DNA of 64,000 nt from positions 372,001 to 436,000 of the forward strand of contig OY760498.1 in NCBI GenBank assembly GCA_963663675.1, given 5' to 3'. Under the pieces are notes generated by a model. That model was not told the DNA's origin. It was given only the letters and a program-made list of their open reading frames with translations, and searched no databases. The translations under genes and the position numbers were made by a program. Of the stretch, positions 17,442 through 24,208 are shown piece by piece (position 1 is the stretch's first letter; every line of letters starts with the position of its first letter). Source of the stretch: CAINVV01 sp963663675. GTDB taxonomy: Bacteria > Bacteroidota > Bacteroidia > Bacteroidales > Prolixibacteraceae.

Positions 17442-17985
17442 TTAAACTTTTTTGTATCTCTAAATCCCTGATCATCTTAATACTTAACCATTGATCATTC
17501 ATAAGCACGCGAAAGCTTGCCAGAATTTTTTTTACCAAAACACTGGTTTTTGTTCCTGTGTAAAATGTCTTTTGTTGTTTCCCCTTGTTAACAAGCTGCA
17601 ATAGGCAAATTTCAGCAGCCGATCGTATTCTTATTAAAATATCCTGTAGGTCAGTATTCTGTTTCATTAACTCCGCTGCGAAAATTATTGATAAGAAATA
17701 GGGCTTCAGATCGAATAATTCATAAAGTTTCTTAAACATGCCACTGATTTCCTCCTCAGGCAATTGGTTTTTAACTAAAATAGGATGGATTAACAGTTGC
17801 ATTTCATTTTCCAACGAGAGTAACATCATGGCGAGAATATCAGTGTCATGCTTAAAAAATGACGAAAGCTCCTCGGGATCAATACCCATTCTAACAGCTA
17901 ATTTGTCAATTGTCAAGGCTTCTGTTCCTGCCTGGTTGATAATCTCCCCAGCTGTAGTAACAAAATCTTTATTTACCAGTTCCAT
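17434..17985 (-). CDS. TetR-like regulator of the first efflux operon
   Basis: About 183 residues from MELVNKDF (17985); the longer frame to 18039 adds an unlikely leader. The N-terminus reads T-T-A-G-E-I-I-N-Q-A-G-T-E-A-L-T-I-D-K-L-A-V-R-M-G, a TetR HTH. The recognition helix region D-P-E-E-L-S-S-F-F-K-H is divergent from the usual x-x-x-x-Y-x-Y-F pattern, so DNA specificity may differ. It overlaps the TolC gene start and is probably autoregulatory for the pump. A second TetR gene lies 196 bases upstream on the same strand. Confidence 0.75.
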   Translation of the reverse strand: MELVNKDFVTTAGEIINQAGTEALTIDKLAVRMGIDPEELSSFFKHDTDILAMMLLSLENEMQLLIHPILVKNQLPEEEISGMFKKLYELFDLKPYFLSIIFAAELMKQNTDLQDILIRIRSAAEICLLQLVNKGKQQKTFYTGTKTSVLVKKILASFRVLMNDQWLSIKMIRDLEIQKSLNE

Positions 17986-18181
17986 AATTTCAAATTGTAA
18001 GTAAGTATTCACTAACTTGTTTAAACAAAATTTGCTCACTGTATTCTATTCTTTTTATCGTGAAATTAGTAAGCGATGAAGGGGAAGCCCAACCATTATG
18101 TCAAATATCATCACACCAACGACCTTTGTTACGGACTTACCTGATGCATGAATGTGAACCGAAGTGAAAGTGTAGTACTTT

Positions 18182-18769
18182 TCATTCTTCTCGGCTTTTT
18201 ATAAGCGTAAGAATTGATTGCACCATATTGTTACCATTCCGAACAATATCAAATTCAAAATTTGCAATCCGCCATTTGAACATTTGTAGCTTAAAAGTAC
18301 CCATTACGATATGCATCATTTCATCAGTAGTTATGGCATTTGTAAAGACGCGCTTTTGCTGTCCTTCCATGATGATAGGTATCAGGTGCTTCATCTTTTC
18401 ATTCATAAGCCGCAGATAGGTTTCATTGGTTCGTTGACTTTCTTCCATTAATCCGTCGGAGAAAACAGCGACGACAAAATGGGGATTATGGCTAAAAAAC
18501 CTAAATTGCTCCTGGAATAATGCAACGAAATTTTTTTCAGGATCAGGATCCTTGGATAAAGCAGATAATCTTTTATTGGTGCTAAAAGCCAAATAATTAT
18601 GCATGGCCAAAATAATTTCCTCCTTGCTATTGAAATGTCGGTAAATCGCACTTTCCGAGAACTTCATTTCTTTCGCCAGATTCTTAATAGTTAATCCACT
18701 AACACCTGAAGTGGTTAGTATCTTACCGGCTGCTTCAATGATCTCTAACTGACGTGGTGTAATATCCAT
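18182..18769 (-). CDS. TetR/AcrR family transcriptional regulator
   Basis: A 195-residue regulator of standard length. The HTH is clear: I-I-E-A-A-G-K-I-L-T, then G-V-S-G-L-T-I-K-N-L-A-K-E-M, then S-E-S-A-I-Y-R-H-F-N-S-K-E-E. The helical ligand domain follows. It lies upstream of the TetR/TolC/MFP/RND operon on the same strand, with a 142-base gap after the gene and a cupin gene before it. It likely controls the pump, the cupin or itself. The inducer is unknown. Confidence 0.88.
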   Translation of the reverse strand: MDITPRQLEIIEAAGKILTTSGVSGLTIKNLAKEMKFSESAIYRHFNSKEEIILAMHNYLAFSTNKRLSALSKDPDPEKNFVALFQEQFRFFSHNPHFVVAVFSDGLMEESQRTNETYLRLMNEKMKHLIPIIMEGQQKRVFTNAITTDEMMHIVMGTFKLQMFKWRIANFEFDIVRNGNNMVQSILTLIKSREE

Positions 18770-18821
18770 GGTGGTTTTCTTTAATATAATAATTTTTAGA
18801 ATTTAGTATTAGCCTTTAGGT

Positions 18822-19160
18822 CTAAAGCACTTTAGTTGAACTGACTGGTCTTGGCGCTTTGACAACAAGAATCCTGGCTAGACTTTCCGATGTGTTGCTG
18901 ATATAATGTACAAGATCAGCAGGACTTTCAATAAGCGTATCAGCTTCGCATACTTCAATTTCATCACCAATGTGAATAGTTGGTTTACCTTCAACAATGA
19001 AGAAGAACACATCAACAGGAGTTTTATGAGGTTTCAGACTTTCGCCAGGTTTTAATGCAATAAGCATTACCTGTGCTGATTCTTTGTTGTACATTTCGCG
19101 AACATCAGTTTTGTGAGGGGTTTCTCTTATTGGCTGTTCCAGATATTTAGAAATTTTCAT
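18822..19160 (-). CDS. Small cupin domain protein
   Basis: A 112-residue single-domain cupin. Motif 1 is seen as L-K-P-G-E-S-L-K-P-H-K-T-P-V-D-V-F-F-F-I-V-E-G, and motif 2 as E-A-D-T-L-I-E-S-P-A-D-L-V-H-Y-I-S-N. It retains His residues at both metal positions but has fewer than the canonical four ligands, since the first motif reads P-H-K-T. Small cupins of this sort act as metal-dependent enzymes or ligand sensors. Position next to TetR regulators and a pump suggests a detoxification role, but none can be assigned. Confidence 0.75.
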   Translation of the reverse strand: MKISKYLEQPIRETPHKTDVREMYNKESAQVMLIALKPGESLKPHKTPVDVFFFIVEGKPTIHIGDEIEVCEADTLIESPADLVHYISNTSESLARILVVKAPRPVSSTKVL

Positions 19161-19842
19161 CGTTTCTACAAATAAATTAAAGTGAGTGAATATTCACATA
19201 CAAAGATAACGGAAAAGATTTTACATATCCAAGTAAATTGTAAAGAATATTCTTTGAATCTATGAGCTAGTGAGCTCCTCCCATAACAGACACGCTCTAA
19301 AATGGAGTTTCCGGCGTTCATGAGCTCCTCCCATTAGGGCGCGTCAGTCCGATTATTTACTATTTTTAAATTGCTAAAACGATCATGAGAAAAACAACTT
19401 TCACAGATCATCAGATTATCTCTATTCTTAAACAGCAGGAAACATTTTTGACTTTAGTAATAAGAACAAAATTATGTGATAGTATACTACCTCAACATTT
19501 TGACCTCCCCTAACCCCTCCAAAGGGGAGGGGAATTATGCGCTGACCTTGATCTTAACGCGAATCTGAAGTCTCCCTTTTGGGGAGAGTCAGAGGGATCA
19601 AATTAGTAAGAACAGCGACATTATTTTTTTCATTAACGTAATATCCAAACCAATGAAAATGCAATACCTTCTTTTATTCGCCCTCTGTCTGAATCTTATG
19701 ACAGTAACACAAGTGAATGGGCAACAAAATAGTTTGTTCACATACTGCAGTACAAAAAATGCAGACCATTTACATCGATGAGTTGTTATTGAATTTACAA
19801 GAACAAGTTAATAGTAGGCATTGATATATACGACCCGAACAG
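19161..19842. other. Degraded intergenic region with short repeats
   Basis: Apart from the OrfA scrap, no intact gene is seen. Two copies of the word gagctcctcccat occur at 19273 and 19322. At 19505-19530 an inverted C/G-rich repeat (cccctccaaaggggagggg) lies in a run typical of Bacteroidota interspersed repeats, with a related word near 19575 (ctcccttttggggag). At 19653-19781 a 42-codon frame starts with a plausible signal peptide (MKMQYLLLFALCLNLMT, then QVNGQQ) and then stops, probably the decayed 5' end of a secreted protein gene. Confidence 0.5.
19385..19441 (+). pseudogene. IS3-family OrfA N-terminal remnant
   Basis: From ATG at 19385 the frame reads MRKTTFTDHQIISILKQQE. This is the typical start of an IS3-group OrfA transposase (pattern F-T-x-x-Q-I-I-x-I-L-K-Q-x-E). 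Similarity stops after about 19 codons and the frame closes at 19513. No OrfB or inverted repeats are seen. This is a decayed insertion-sequence scrap. Confidence 0.6.
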
Positions 19843-20082
19843 ATGGGAGAAAGAAAGGATTTTAATAATTACGATTATTTTCTTCATGAAATACGTGCAG
19901 TTGTAAAACCTGAGCTACTACCTATTATTGCAGAGCTTGAGGGAAAATATCCACTCATTAAAATGGAATCAGGAGGAAATAATGAGTCTGGGAACCATGT
20001 TCGTGGTTTTGTCTGGAACATGTTTATCTGCAAAGCATTATATAATCATGAGTTAAAGGGAGAGGATCCTCCTAGGGAATAA
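19843..20082 (+). CDS. Small hypothetical protein
   Basis: A 79-residue frame, mixed charge, with no signal peptide or membrane segment. Visible stretches are H-E-I-R-A-V-V-K-P-E-L-L-P-I-I-A-E-L-E and G-F-V-W-N-M-F-I-C-K-A-L-Y-N-H-E-L. I do not recognise a family. It lies in decayed DNA, so it may be a fragment of a larger gene. The amphipathic helical look is the only argument that it is real. Confidence 0.35.
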   Translation: MGERKDFNNYDYFLHEIRAVVKPELLPIIAELEGKYPLIKMESGGNNESGNHVRGFVWNMFICKALYNHELKGEDPPRE

Positions 20083-20530
20083 TATGTCGATTGGCAAGTG
20101 TAACATGTTGTGACTTCTTTAATTAAAATGAGGGCAAAGAATTTGCAAAATAATATGCCCAACCAGTTTCATGTCCAGGATGGGATATATCCAGAGATAA
20201 GGAACATGTTTCCTTGATTCAGATTAGACCAAGTGAAATCAGCAAATAGTAAAATACCTTGGTTCAACATCTTGACCCCCTCCCTCCGAGAGTCCCATGG
20301 CCCTCCGGGGGTATATCCTTCCTCTAATACGTTGATATTCAGTAAGATACACCGGGTCTTAATGCTGTGCAAAAAATTGCCAGAAAAATCGTCAAAACTT
20401 GACTTTTCTTGAGATTTCAGTTTAAAATTTTTCCAATTTTTTTGAAAAAATGAAATTATTCATCTGTTCTGCAACGGCGGACTTTTCTGATAATATATGA
20501 GATCAGGTTGGTAACCTGGATGGTTGTACC

Positions 20531-20680
20531 TTAAATCATGATCATCTCATGGGAGTCAAAGTCAATATTCAGGGTTTGAAGTACCTCTTCAACCACATCC
20601 ATTTCACATCTTGATTCATCAAAATTAGGTTCGAGTTTGGTTTCCAGGTCAAGATCGATGTATTGGACCTCTTGTTTCAT
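20531..20680 (-). CDS. Small acidic protein (49 aa)
   Basis: An ORF from ATG at 20680 to a stop at 20531 encodes a 49-residue acidic protein (MKQEVQYIDLDLETKLEPNF, then D-E-S-R-C-E-M-D-V-V-E-E-V-L). Its start overlaps the 3' end of the upstream small basic gene by 32 bases in another frame, suggesting translational coupling. No family is recognised. A strongly acidic partner overlapping a strongly basic one is the main point of interest. Confidence 0.45.
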   Translation of the reverse strand: MKQEVQYIDLDLETKLEPNFDESRCEMDVVEEVLQTLNIDFDSHEMIMI

Positions 20681-20846
20681 CTTGAATTGGCGTTTTTAAA
20701 CGTTTGTTTGATGGTCTCCTATTTTTCTTTATTGGATCAGCGATAATTTCCTTAATAGAAGAGGATTTTTTGGATTCTTTGTCATCGCCAGGGACAACGG
20801 TATCGAGCAGTCTCTTCATCTGACTTTCTGTAATTAGGATTTTCAT
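20649..20846 (-). CDS. Small basic protein with ITESQ-type N-terminus (65 aa)
   Basis: The frame is open further upstream to 20981, but the internal start at 20846 gives MKILITESQMKRLLDTVV, a much more protein-like beginning. The remainder is Lys/Arg-rich (S-K-K-S-S-S-I-K-E-I-I and K-K-N-R-R-P-S-N-K-R-L-K). Proteins beginning K-I-x-I-T-E-S-Q-x-K-R-L are common in tailed-phage genomes, where many are structural or small accessory proteins. This is a resemblance only. It overlaps the following acidic gene by 32 bases. Confidence 0.45.
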   Translation of the reverse strand: MKILITESQMKRLLDTVVPGDDKESKKSSSIKEIIADPIKKNRRPSNKRLKTPIQDETRGPIHRS

Positions 20847-21460
20847 GTGTAACATTATTTGTATTATATAAATATCACCGGGATCGGAATTATCATACCA
20901 AACCTGATTTATTTTGAAATAATTTGACTTTTTGGGGGTTGACTGGCGGACAAGATAAAACCTTCTTCTACTCGACATCATCCTACTCTCCAGAAATGGA
21001 TTCTAATTGGTAAAAAATCTTAATCCTTGGGTGTTTTCACATAAACAGACCTTGCCAGTTCGATTCTAAAGGTCTTTAATTGATCCATTTTGTCAGGTTA
21101 AACCATTGTACCAAATTTAGTTGAAAGCGTCCCATAACTGATCTGGCAAACACTGGGGTATCTCATGAAGTTTTCCAGACTCAGCAACAATATTTCACTA
21201 CTAAATTATTCCCGGATTTTGGGGGAGGGGGTCAGCGGAACTGGGGGTGGGGGTTGGTTTACCCAGTATGCAGGTGTAGTATTCTCTTTATGTTGAGAGG
21301 AATTTATTTAATATTAAACAGAGTCCTGTCTCAAAATCAATTTTGTTGAAATGTTTAACTATATGCTGGTCCTCCGGCAATGGGAGCTGGCAAAATATTC
21401 TCACTGGCGTTCGGGTTGGAAATCATATTCATTTTATGGCGCTTGTTAGTGCATTTACTT
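20847..21460. other. Non-coding region with strong G-quadruplex motif
   Basis: No convincing gene is seen. At 21221-21253 the plus strand carries four runs of five G with loops of 1, 11 and 1 bases (GGGGGAGGGGG, spacer, GGGGGTGGGGG), a strong G-quadruplex pattern in otherwise AT-rich DNA. It lies about 200 bases beyond the stop of the minus-strand HTH gene at 21461. Confidence 0.5.
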
Positions 21461-22318
21461 TCAGAGCGCCAGATTCTTTTCTTGAATTAATTTGAGTTGC
21501 TTCTCCAATAGCAATTTATAGTAGCATTTAATGTGGGATATATTCTCCGCATCATTGCGATGGCAGTGTTGGGATATTTTAATAAAAACTTGGATTCCTC
21601 CTTCCAGCAAATCCCTGTTCCAATTCCTTTCTTCTATGAACATGCGGTCCATCAATGCTCTGTATTCTTCAAATGTCAGTAATGGAAAAATTTGTTCCAG
21701 TACTTTTAATTCCGAAATAGCAAATGAATTAGAATTTTCTTGCCTGGTAATTTGTGTACTAGTAGCTTGTATTAATTTATCTGTATTAATCTCTTGTTTT
21801 AATACATCTGTATTAATAAATGTATTAATTGTGTTCCCATCAGAACTACCCTCTTGACCTTTAAGAACTACCTCAATAGGTGTTTGAGAACTACCCCCTG
21901 GTTGTAGGGGAACTACCCCAATAGTCATCTGGGAATTACCCTCTGGTGTTTCGGGAACTACCCCCTTGTTCTTTTTGGAACTACTCGTGGAAAGTCCGGA
22001 ACCTATCTCAGTTGTCTGCGAAGGGGCTTTCTTGAATGTTGGAGTGATGATTCTTCCGATACAATCTCCTTTCCCATAAATATTTTTGGTTGTTATATAT
22101 CCCAACTGTTTCAGCTTTGAAATTCTTTTTGATGCAGAGGATGCATTGCCAAGACCAAGCAGATCTGAAAAAAATTCATTGGAAGCAAAACATCCTCCTG
22201 GATTATTATGTAAACTTTGAATTTCAGCAATGAGAACCTTGTTAGTCCAATCAAGCTCAGAATTTCTCATTAATTCTTTCGGTATCCAAATACCGGTTCT
22301 TTTTTCATTTTTTTTCAT
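21461..22318 (-). CDS. Winged-helix/HTH protein, replication- or conjugation-type, with internal repeats
   Basis: A 285-residue protein. Residues 8-95 form a helix-turn-helix domain of the HTH_36 kind: G-I-W-I-P-K-E-L-M, L-D-W-T-N-K-V-L-I-A-E-I, C-F-A-S-N-E-F-F-S-D-L-L-G-L and S-K-R-I-S-K-L-K-Q-L-G-Y-I. This is the arrangement of plasmid or ICE replication/regulatory proteins in Bacteroidota. Residues about 115-165 contain an imperfect Gly/Pro/Gln/Ser-rich repeat (V-V-P-x-x-P-x-G-x-S-Q) and an I-N-T-rich segment, then a helical C-terminus. Divergent to an RHH gene across a palindromic intergenic region. Function as initiator or regulator is inferred. Confidence 0.6.
   Translation of the reverse strand: MKKNEKRTGIWIPKELMRNSELDWTNKVLIAEIQSLHNNPGGCFASNEFFSDLLGLGNASSASKRISKLKQLGYITTKNIYGKGDCIGRIITPTFKKAPSQTTEIGSGLSTSSSKKNKGVVPETPEGNSQMTIGVVPLQPGGSSQTPIEVVLKGQEGSSDGNTINTFINTDVLKQEINTDKLIQATSTQITRQENSNSFAISELKVLEQIFPLLTFEEYRALMDRMFIEERNWNRDLLEGGIQVFIKISQHCHRNDAENISHIKCYYKLLLEKQLKLIQEKNLAL
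21768..21990. repeat. Intragenic direct repeats (tgtattaat words and gaactacc units)
   Basis: Inside the HTH gene, tgtattaat occurs four times at 21768, 21782, 21809 and 21821. A unit built on gaactaccc or aactacccc recurs about six times between 21842 and 21985 at spacings near 22-24 bases. They encode the protein's low-complexity middle. The first set resembles iterons, but the irregular spacing weakens that reading. Confidence 0.6.
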
Positions 22319-22335
22319 ATTCCAATAAAATAAAT

Positions 22336-22383
22336 AACCCCAATCACTGACGTGCTCACAACTTCACGTCAACGAAAGGGGTT
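22336..22383. promoter_or_regulatory. Nested palindromic operator in divergent promoter region
   Basis: Inner arms TGACGTG (22348-22354) and CACGTCA (22365-22371) are perfect inverted repeats. They are enclosed by AACCCC (22336-22341) and GGGGTT (22378-22383). The word aacccca recurs at 22430. The region lies between the divergent HTH gene (minus) and RHH gene (plus), so it is a likely operator for one of them. Confidence 0.55.
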
Positions 22384-22451
22384 TAAAATCTTTATGTCGG
22401 TATTGTTGCGAGCCACTTTATAAAATATAACCCCATTTCACGAAAAAGTAA

Positions 22452-22736
22452 ATGGCAAAAGCGAATCTTGCCGTGAAAAAATCTGAAAAAACAAAATATC
22501 AAGGAGTTTTTTTACCTGCTGTATTACGAATTCGAAGTGAGGATATATTTATTTGTATGAAACTCAAGAATCACATCAACATTAGGATCACAGATGATCA
22601 ACTCAAACAGCTTAGGAAAATGACATTAAAGAAGAATTTATCATTCTCCAGGGTTATTCGGGAACTTCTGCAAAATGGGATTGGAGCTGACTGCCAGTCA
22701 ATGAATCCCAGGAAAGACACGATACCTAAATTTTGA
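22452..22736 (+). CDS. Ribbon-helix-helix DNA-binding protein
   Basis: 94 residues from ATG 22452, or about 59 from the internal ATG at 22557 (MKLKNHINIRITDDQLKQLR). The latter portion has the RHH layout: a beta strand (I-N-I-R-I-T-D-D-Q), helix A (L-K-Q-L-R-K-M-T-L-K-K), a short turn (N-L-S-F-S) and helix B (R-V-I-R-E-L-L-Q-N). RHH proteins of this size act as mobilisation accessory (MobC-like), partition or antitoxin repressors. Divergent to the HTH gene across palindromes, so autoregulation is likely. No toxin-like neighbour is evident on the same strand. Confidence 0.65.
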   Translation: MAKANLAVKKSEKTKYQGVFLPAVLRIRSEDIFICMKLKNHINIRITDDQLKQLRKMTLKKNLSFSRVIRELLQNGIGADCQSMNPRKDTIPKF

Positions 22737-22852
22737 GCCACTTTAACCTGGATTTTCACAACATTGACTCCAAATATCCAAACCTATATAACGGATTACA
22801 AAAGGTTAACTCAAATCCCAAGTAAATCTGCAATATGTCTTTTTAAAAGAAT

Positions 22853-22905
22853 GACCCCAACTGAATTCGTGAGATACAATTCACGAAATTCAATTGAGGT
22901 CGGTC
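22853..22905. terminator. Hairpin between convergent genes
   Basis: Arms around CTGAATTCGTGA (22861-22872) and TCACGAAATTCAATTGAGG (from 22881) pair with one bulge around an 8-base loop. Placed between the RHH gene (plus) and the minus-strand hypothetical gene, it could act as a bidirectional terminator. No good U-run is seen, so a protein-binding palindrome is the alternative. Confidence 0.45.
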
Positions 22906-22969
22906 AATTTCCTGGCAACTTTACTGCCCCATCGCTTTGATATAAAGCTGAAATTGAAAATGTAACGAG

Positions 22970-23284
22970 TTATTCCAATTCCTTACTTGATTCAATTTTT
23001 CTTAACTCCGAATATTGTTTATGCAATTCATTGTAAAGAATTGGACATGAAGCCTTGATATCTTCAACCTTAAACTCAAATTTAAAGGTATTGTACCCCA
23101 AACAGTTAATGAAACCCCACTTTATCTTTAGTGTTTCCAACGCAGATTCGATCCTATGGGAATCTTTCCCTGCGTTAGCAAATTTATGTGCATGACCATC
23201 ACGACCTACAATAAATTTTCTACCGATACTCTGTAAAACCCACTCAGGTGTTAACTCAATCATTTTTACATCAGTCCTTTTCAT
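22970..23284 (-). CDS. Hypothetical protein, short paralogue of the 23568-24101 product
   Basis: 104 residues. It matches the C-terminal part of the neighbouring protein at many positions: L-T-P-E-W-V-L-Q-S-I-G against F-T-P-E-W-I-L-E-N-M-G, and V-E-D-I-K-A-S-C-P-I-L-Y-N-E-L against L-D-D-I-K-D-S-C-P-E-F-Y-E-K-L. Family and function are unknown. The 5' flanks of both genes are also alike, so the pair arose by local duplication. Such small divergent paralogues inside islands are often immunity or anti-phage accessory proteins, but nothing in the sequence proves that. Confidence 0.6.
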   Translation of the reverse strand: MKRTDVKMIELTPEWVLQSIGRKFIVGRDGHAHKFANAGKDSHRIESALETLKIKWGFINCLGYNTFKFEFKVEDIKASCPILYNELHKQYSELRKIESSKELE

Positions 23285-23567
23285 AATAATTTGTGTTCAG
23301 AATATCGCTGTCCCCCGTTTTAATTAAAATATATTTGTTTTTTTGATAGTCTGATTCCTTTACAGAACCAAGCCAAATCATTTTTGGTACAATTACAATC
23401 TGATTGTAGGAATATTTGTGATCCTTTTATAAAGCATAAACTTTTTTTTAAAAAATTGAAATCACATAAAAGAAAATGATTGAATCCAATCGGATTATCA
23501 TTTGGAAATACCTTTGAATCCAATCATTTTTTTTCAGTAGGAACAGGAATTCATTCTTGAAACTGGA

Positions 23568-24101
23568 CTATTCATTTTGATTGTCCTCAAGCAATTTCTC
23601 GTAGAATTCAGGACATGAATCCTTTATGTCATCTAGGGAGAAAAAGTAGTCAATGCGTTCAAAACTATTAATCAAATATTCTGCCCTTCCACATCCGATA
23701 TCAAGGGTATAAAAAGCATATTCGATCCAGACCCTTGTAAATTTTTCTGTTGTCGAAACGATTCCCATACCATTCCCGTTGGCAAACCAGCTATCACCCA
23801 TATTCTCCAGGATCCACTCCGGGGTGAAGAAAAATAAATTCTTTTTGTCGCCTTCATCTTGGGAATTCATTTCATCAGGATATCCACCGAAATTAAGTAC
23901 AAGTTCAGGTAGCATTTCACTCCAAACAATTTCGTCTTCCAATGACTCGAATACGACTTCTTCCCCGTTATAGAACAAGTATAGATTGTCAATTAATCCT
24001 AAAAATACCGGTTCTTCCAACTCATCTATCCTGTATTTTTCGTTCAGATAGATTAAAAAATCTTTAAATTCTTCTTTGACCATATCATTTGTTTTTCTCA
24101 T
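23568..24101 (-). CDS. Hypothetical acidic protein, long paralogue with shared C-terminal domain
   Basis: 177 residues. An N-terminal acidic region of about 90 residues (F-K-D-F-L-I-Y-L-N-E-K-Y-R-I-D, S-L-E-D-E-I-V-W-S-E-M-L-P-E) is joined to a domain of about 85 residues that is shared with the smaller neighbour at 22970-23284. No signal peptide, membrane span or known catalytic motif is seen. It lies immediately upstream of its paralogue and downstream of the ParB-methyltransferase, all on the minus strand, so co-transcription is possible. Function unknown. Confidence 0.6.
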   Translation of the reverse strand: MRKTNDMVKEEFKDFLIYLNEKYRIDELEEPVFLGLIDNLYLFYNGEEVVFESLEDEIVWSEMLPELVLNFGGYPDEMNSQDEGDKKNLFFFTPEWILENMGDSWFANGNGMGIVSTTEKFTRVWIEYAFYTLDIGCGRAEYLINSFERIDYFFSLDDIKDSCPEFYEKLLEDNQNE

Positions 24102-24190
24102 AACAATAGTTGTTCAGTTTATCGCTGTCCCCCGGATTAATTAAAATTTATTTGATTTTTGTGGAGGTCTGATTCCTTCACAGAACCAGA
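24102..24190. repeat. Duplicated upstream segment (partner 23285-23372)
   Basis: The 5' flanks of the two paralogues share cgctgtcccccg followed by ttaattaaaat and gtctgattcctt and acagaacca at matching spacing, offset by about 817 bases. The duplication therefore included the upstream region. In this copy a perfect 9-base inverted repeat, GGAGGTCTG/CAGACCTCC (24163-24171 and 24187-24195), has formed or been kept; it lies at the end of the methyltransferase gene. Confidence 0.65.
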
Positions 24191-24208
24191 CCTCCAACAG
24201 ATTAGAAA

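Noticed and set aside
21768..21829. CRISPR array or regular iterons
   Set aside because: The repeated word is only 9 bases with spacings of 14, 27 and 12, and it lies inside a coding frame; there are no cas genes in the window.
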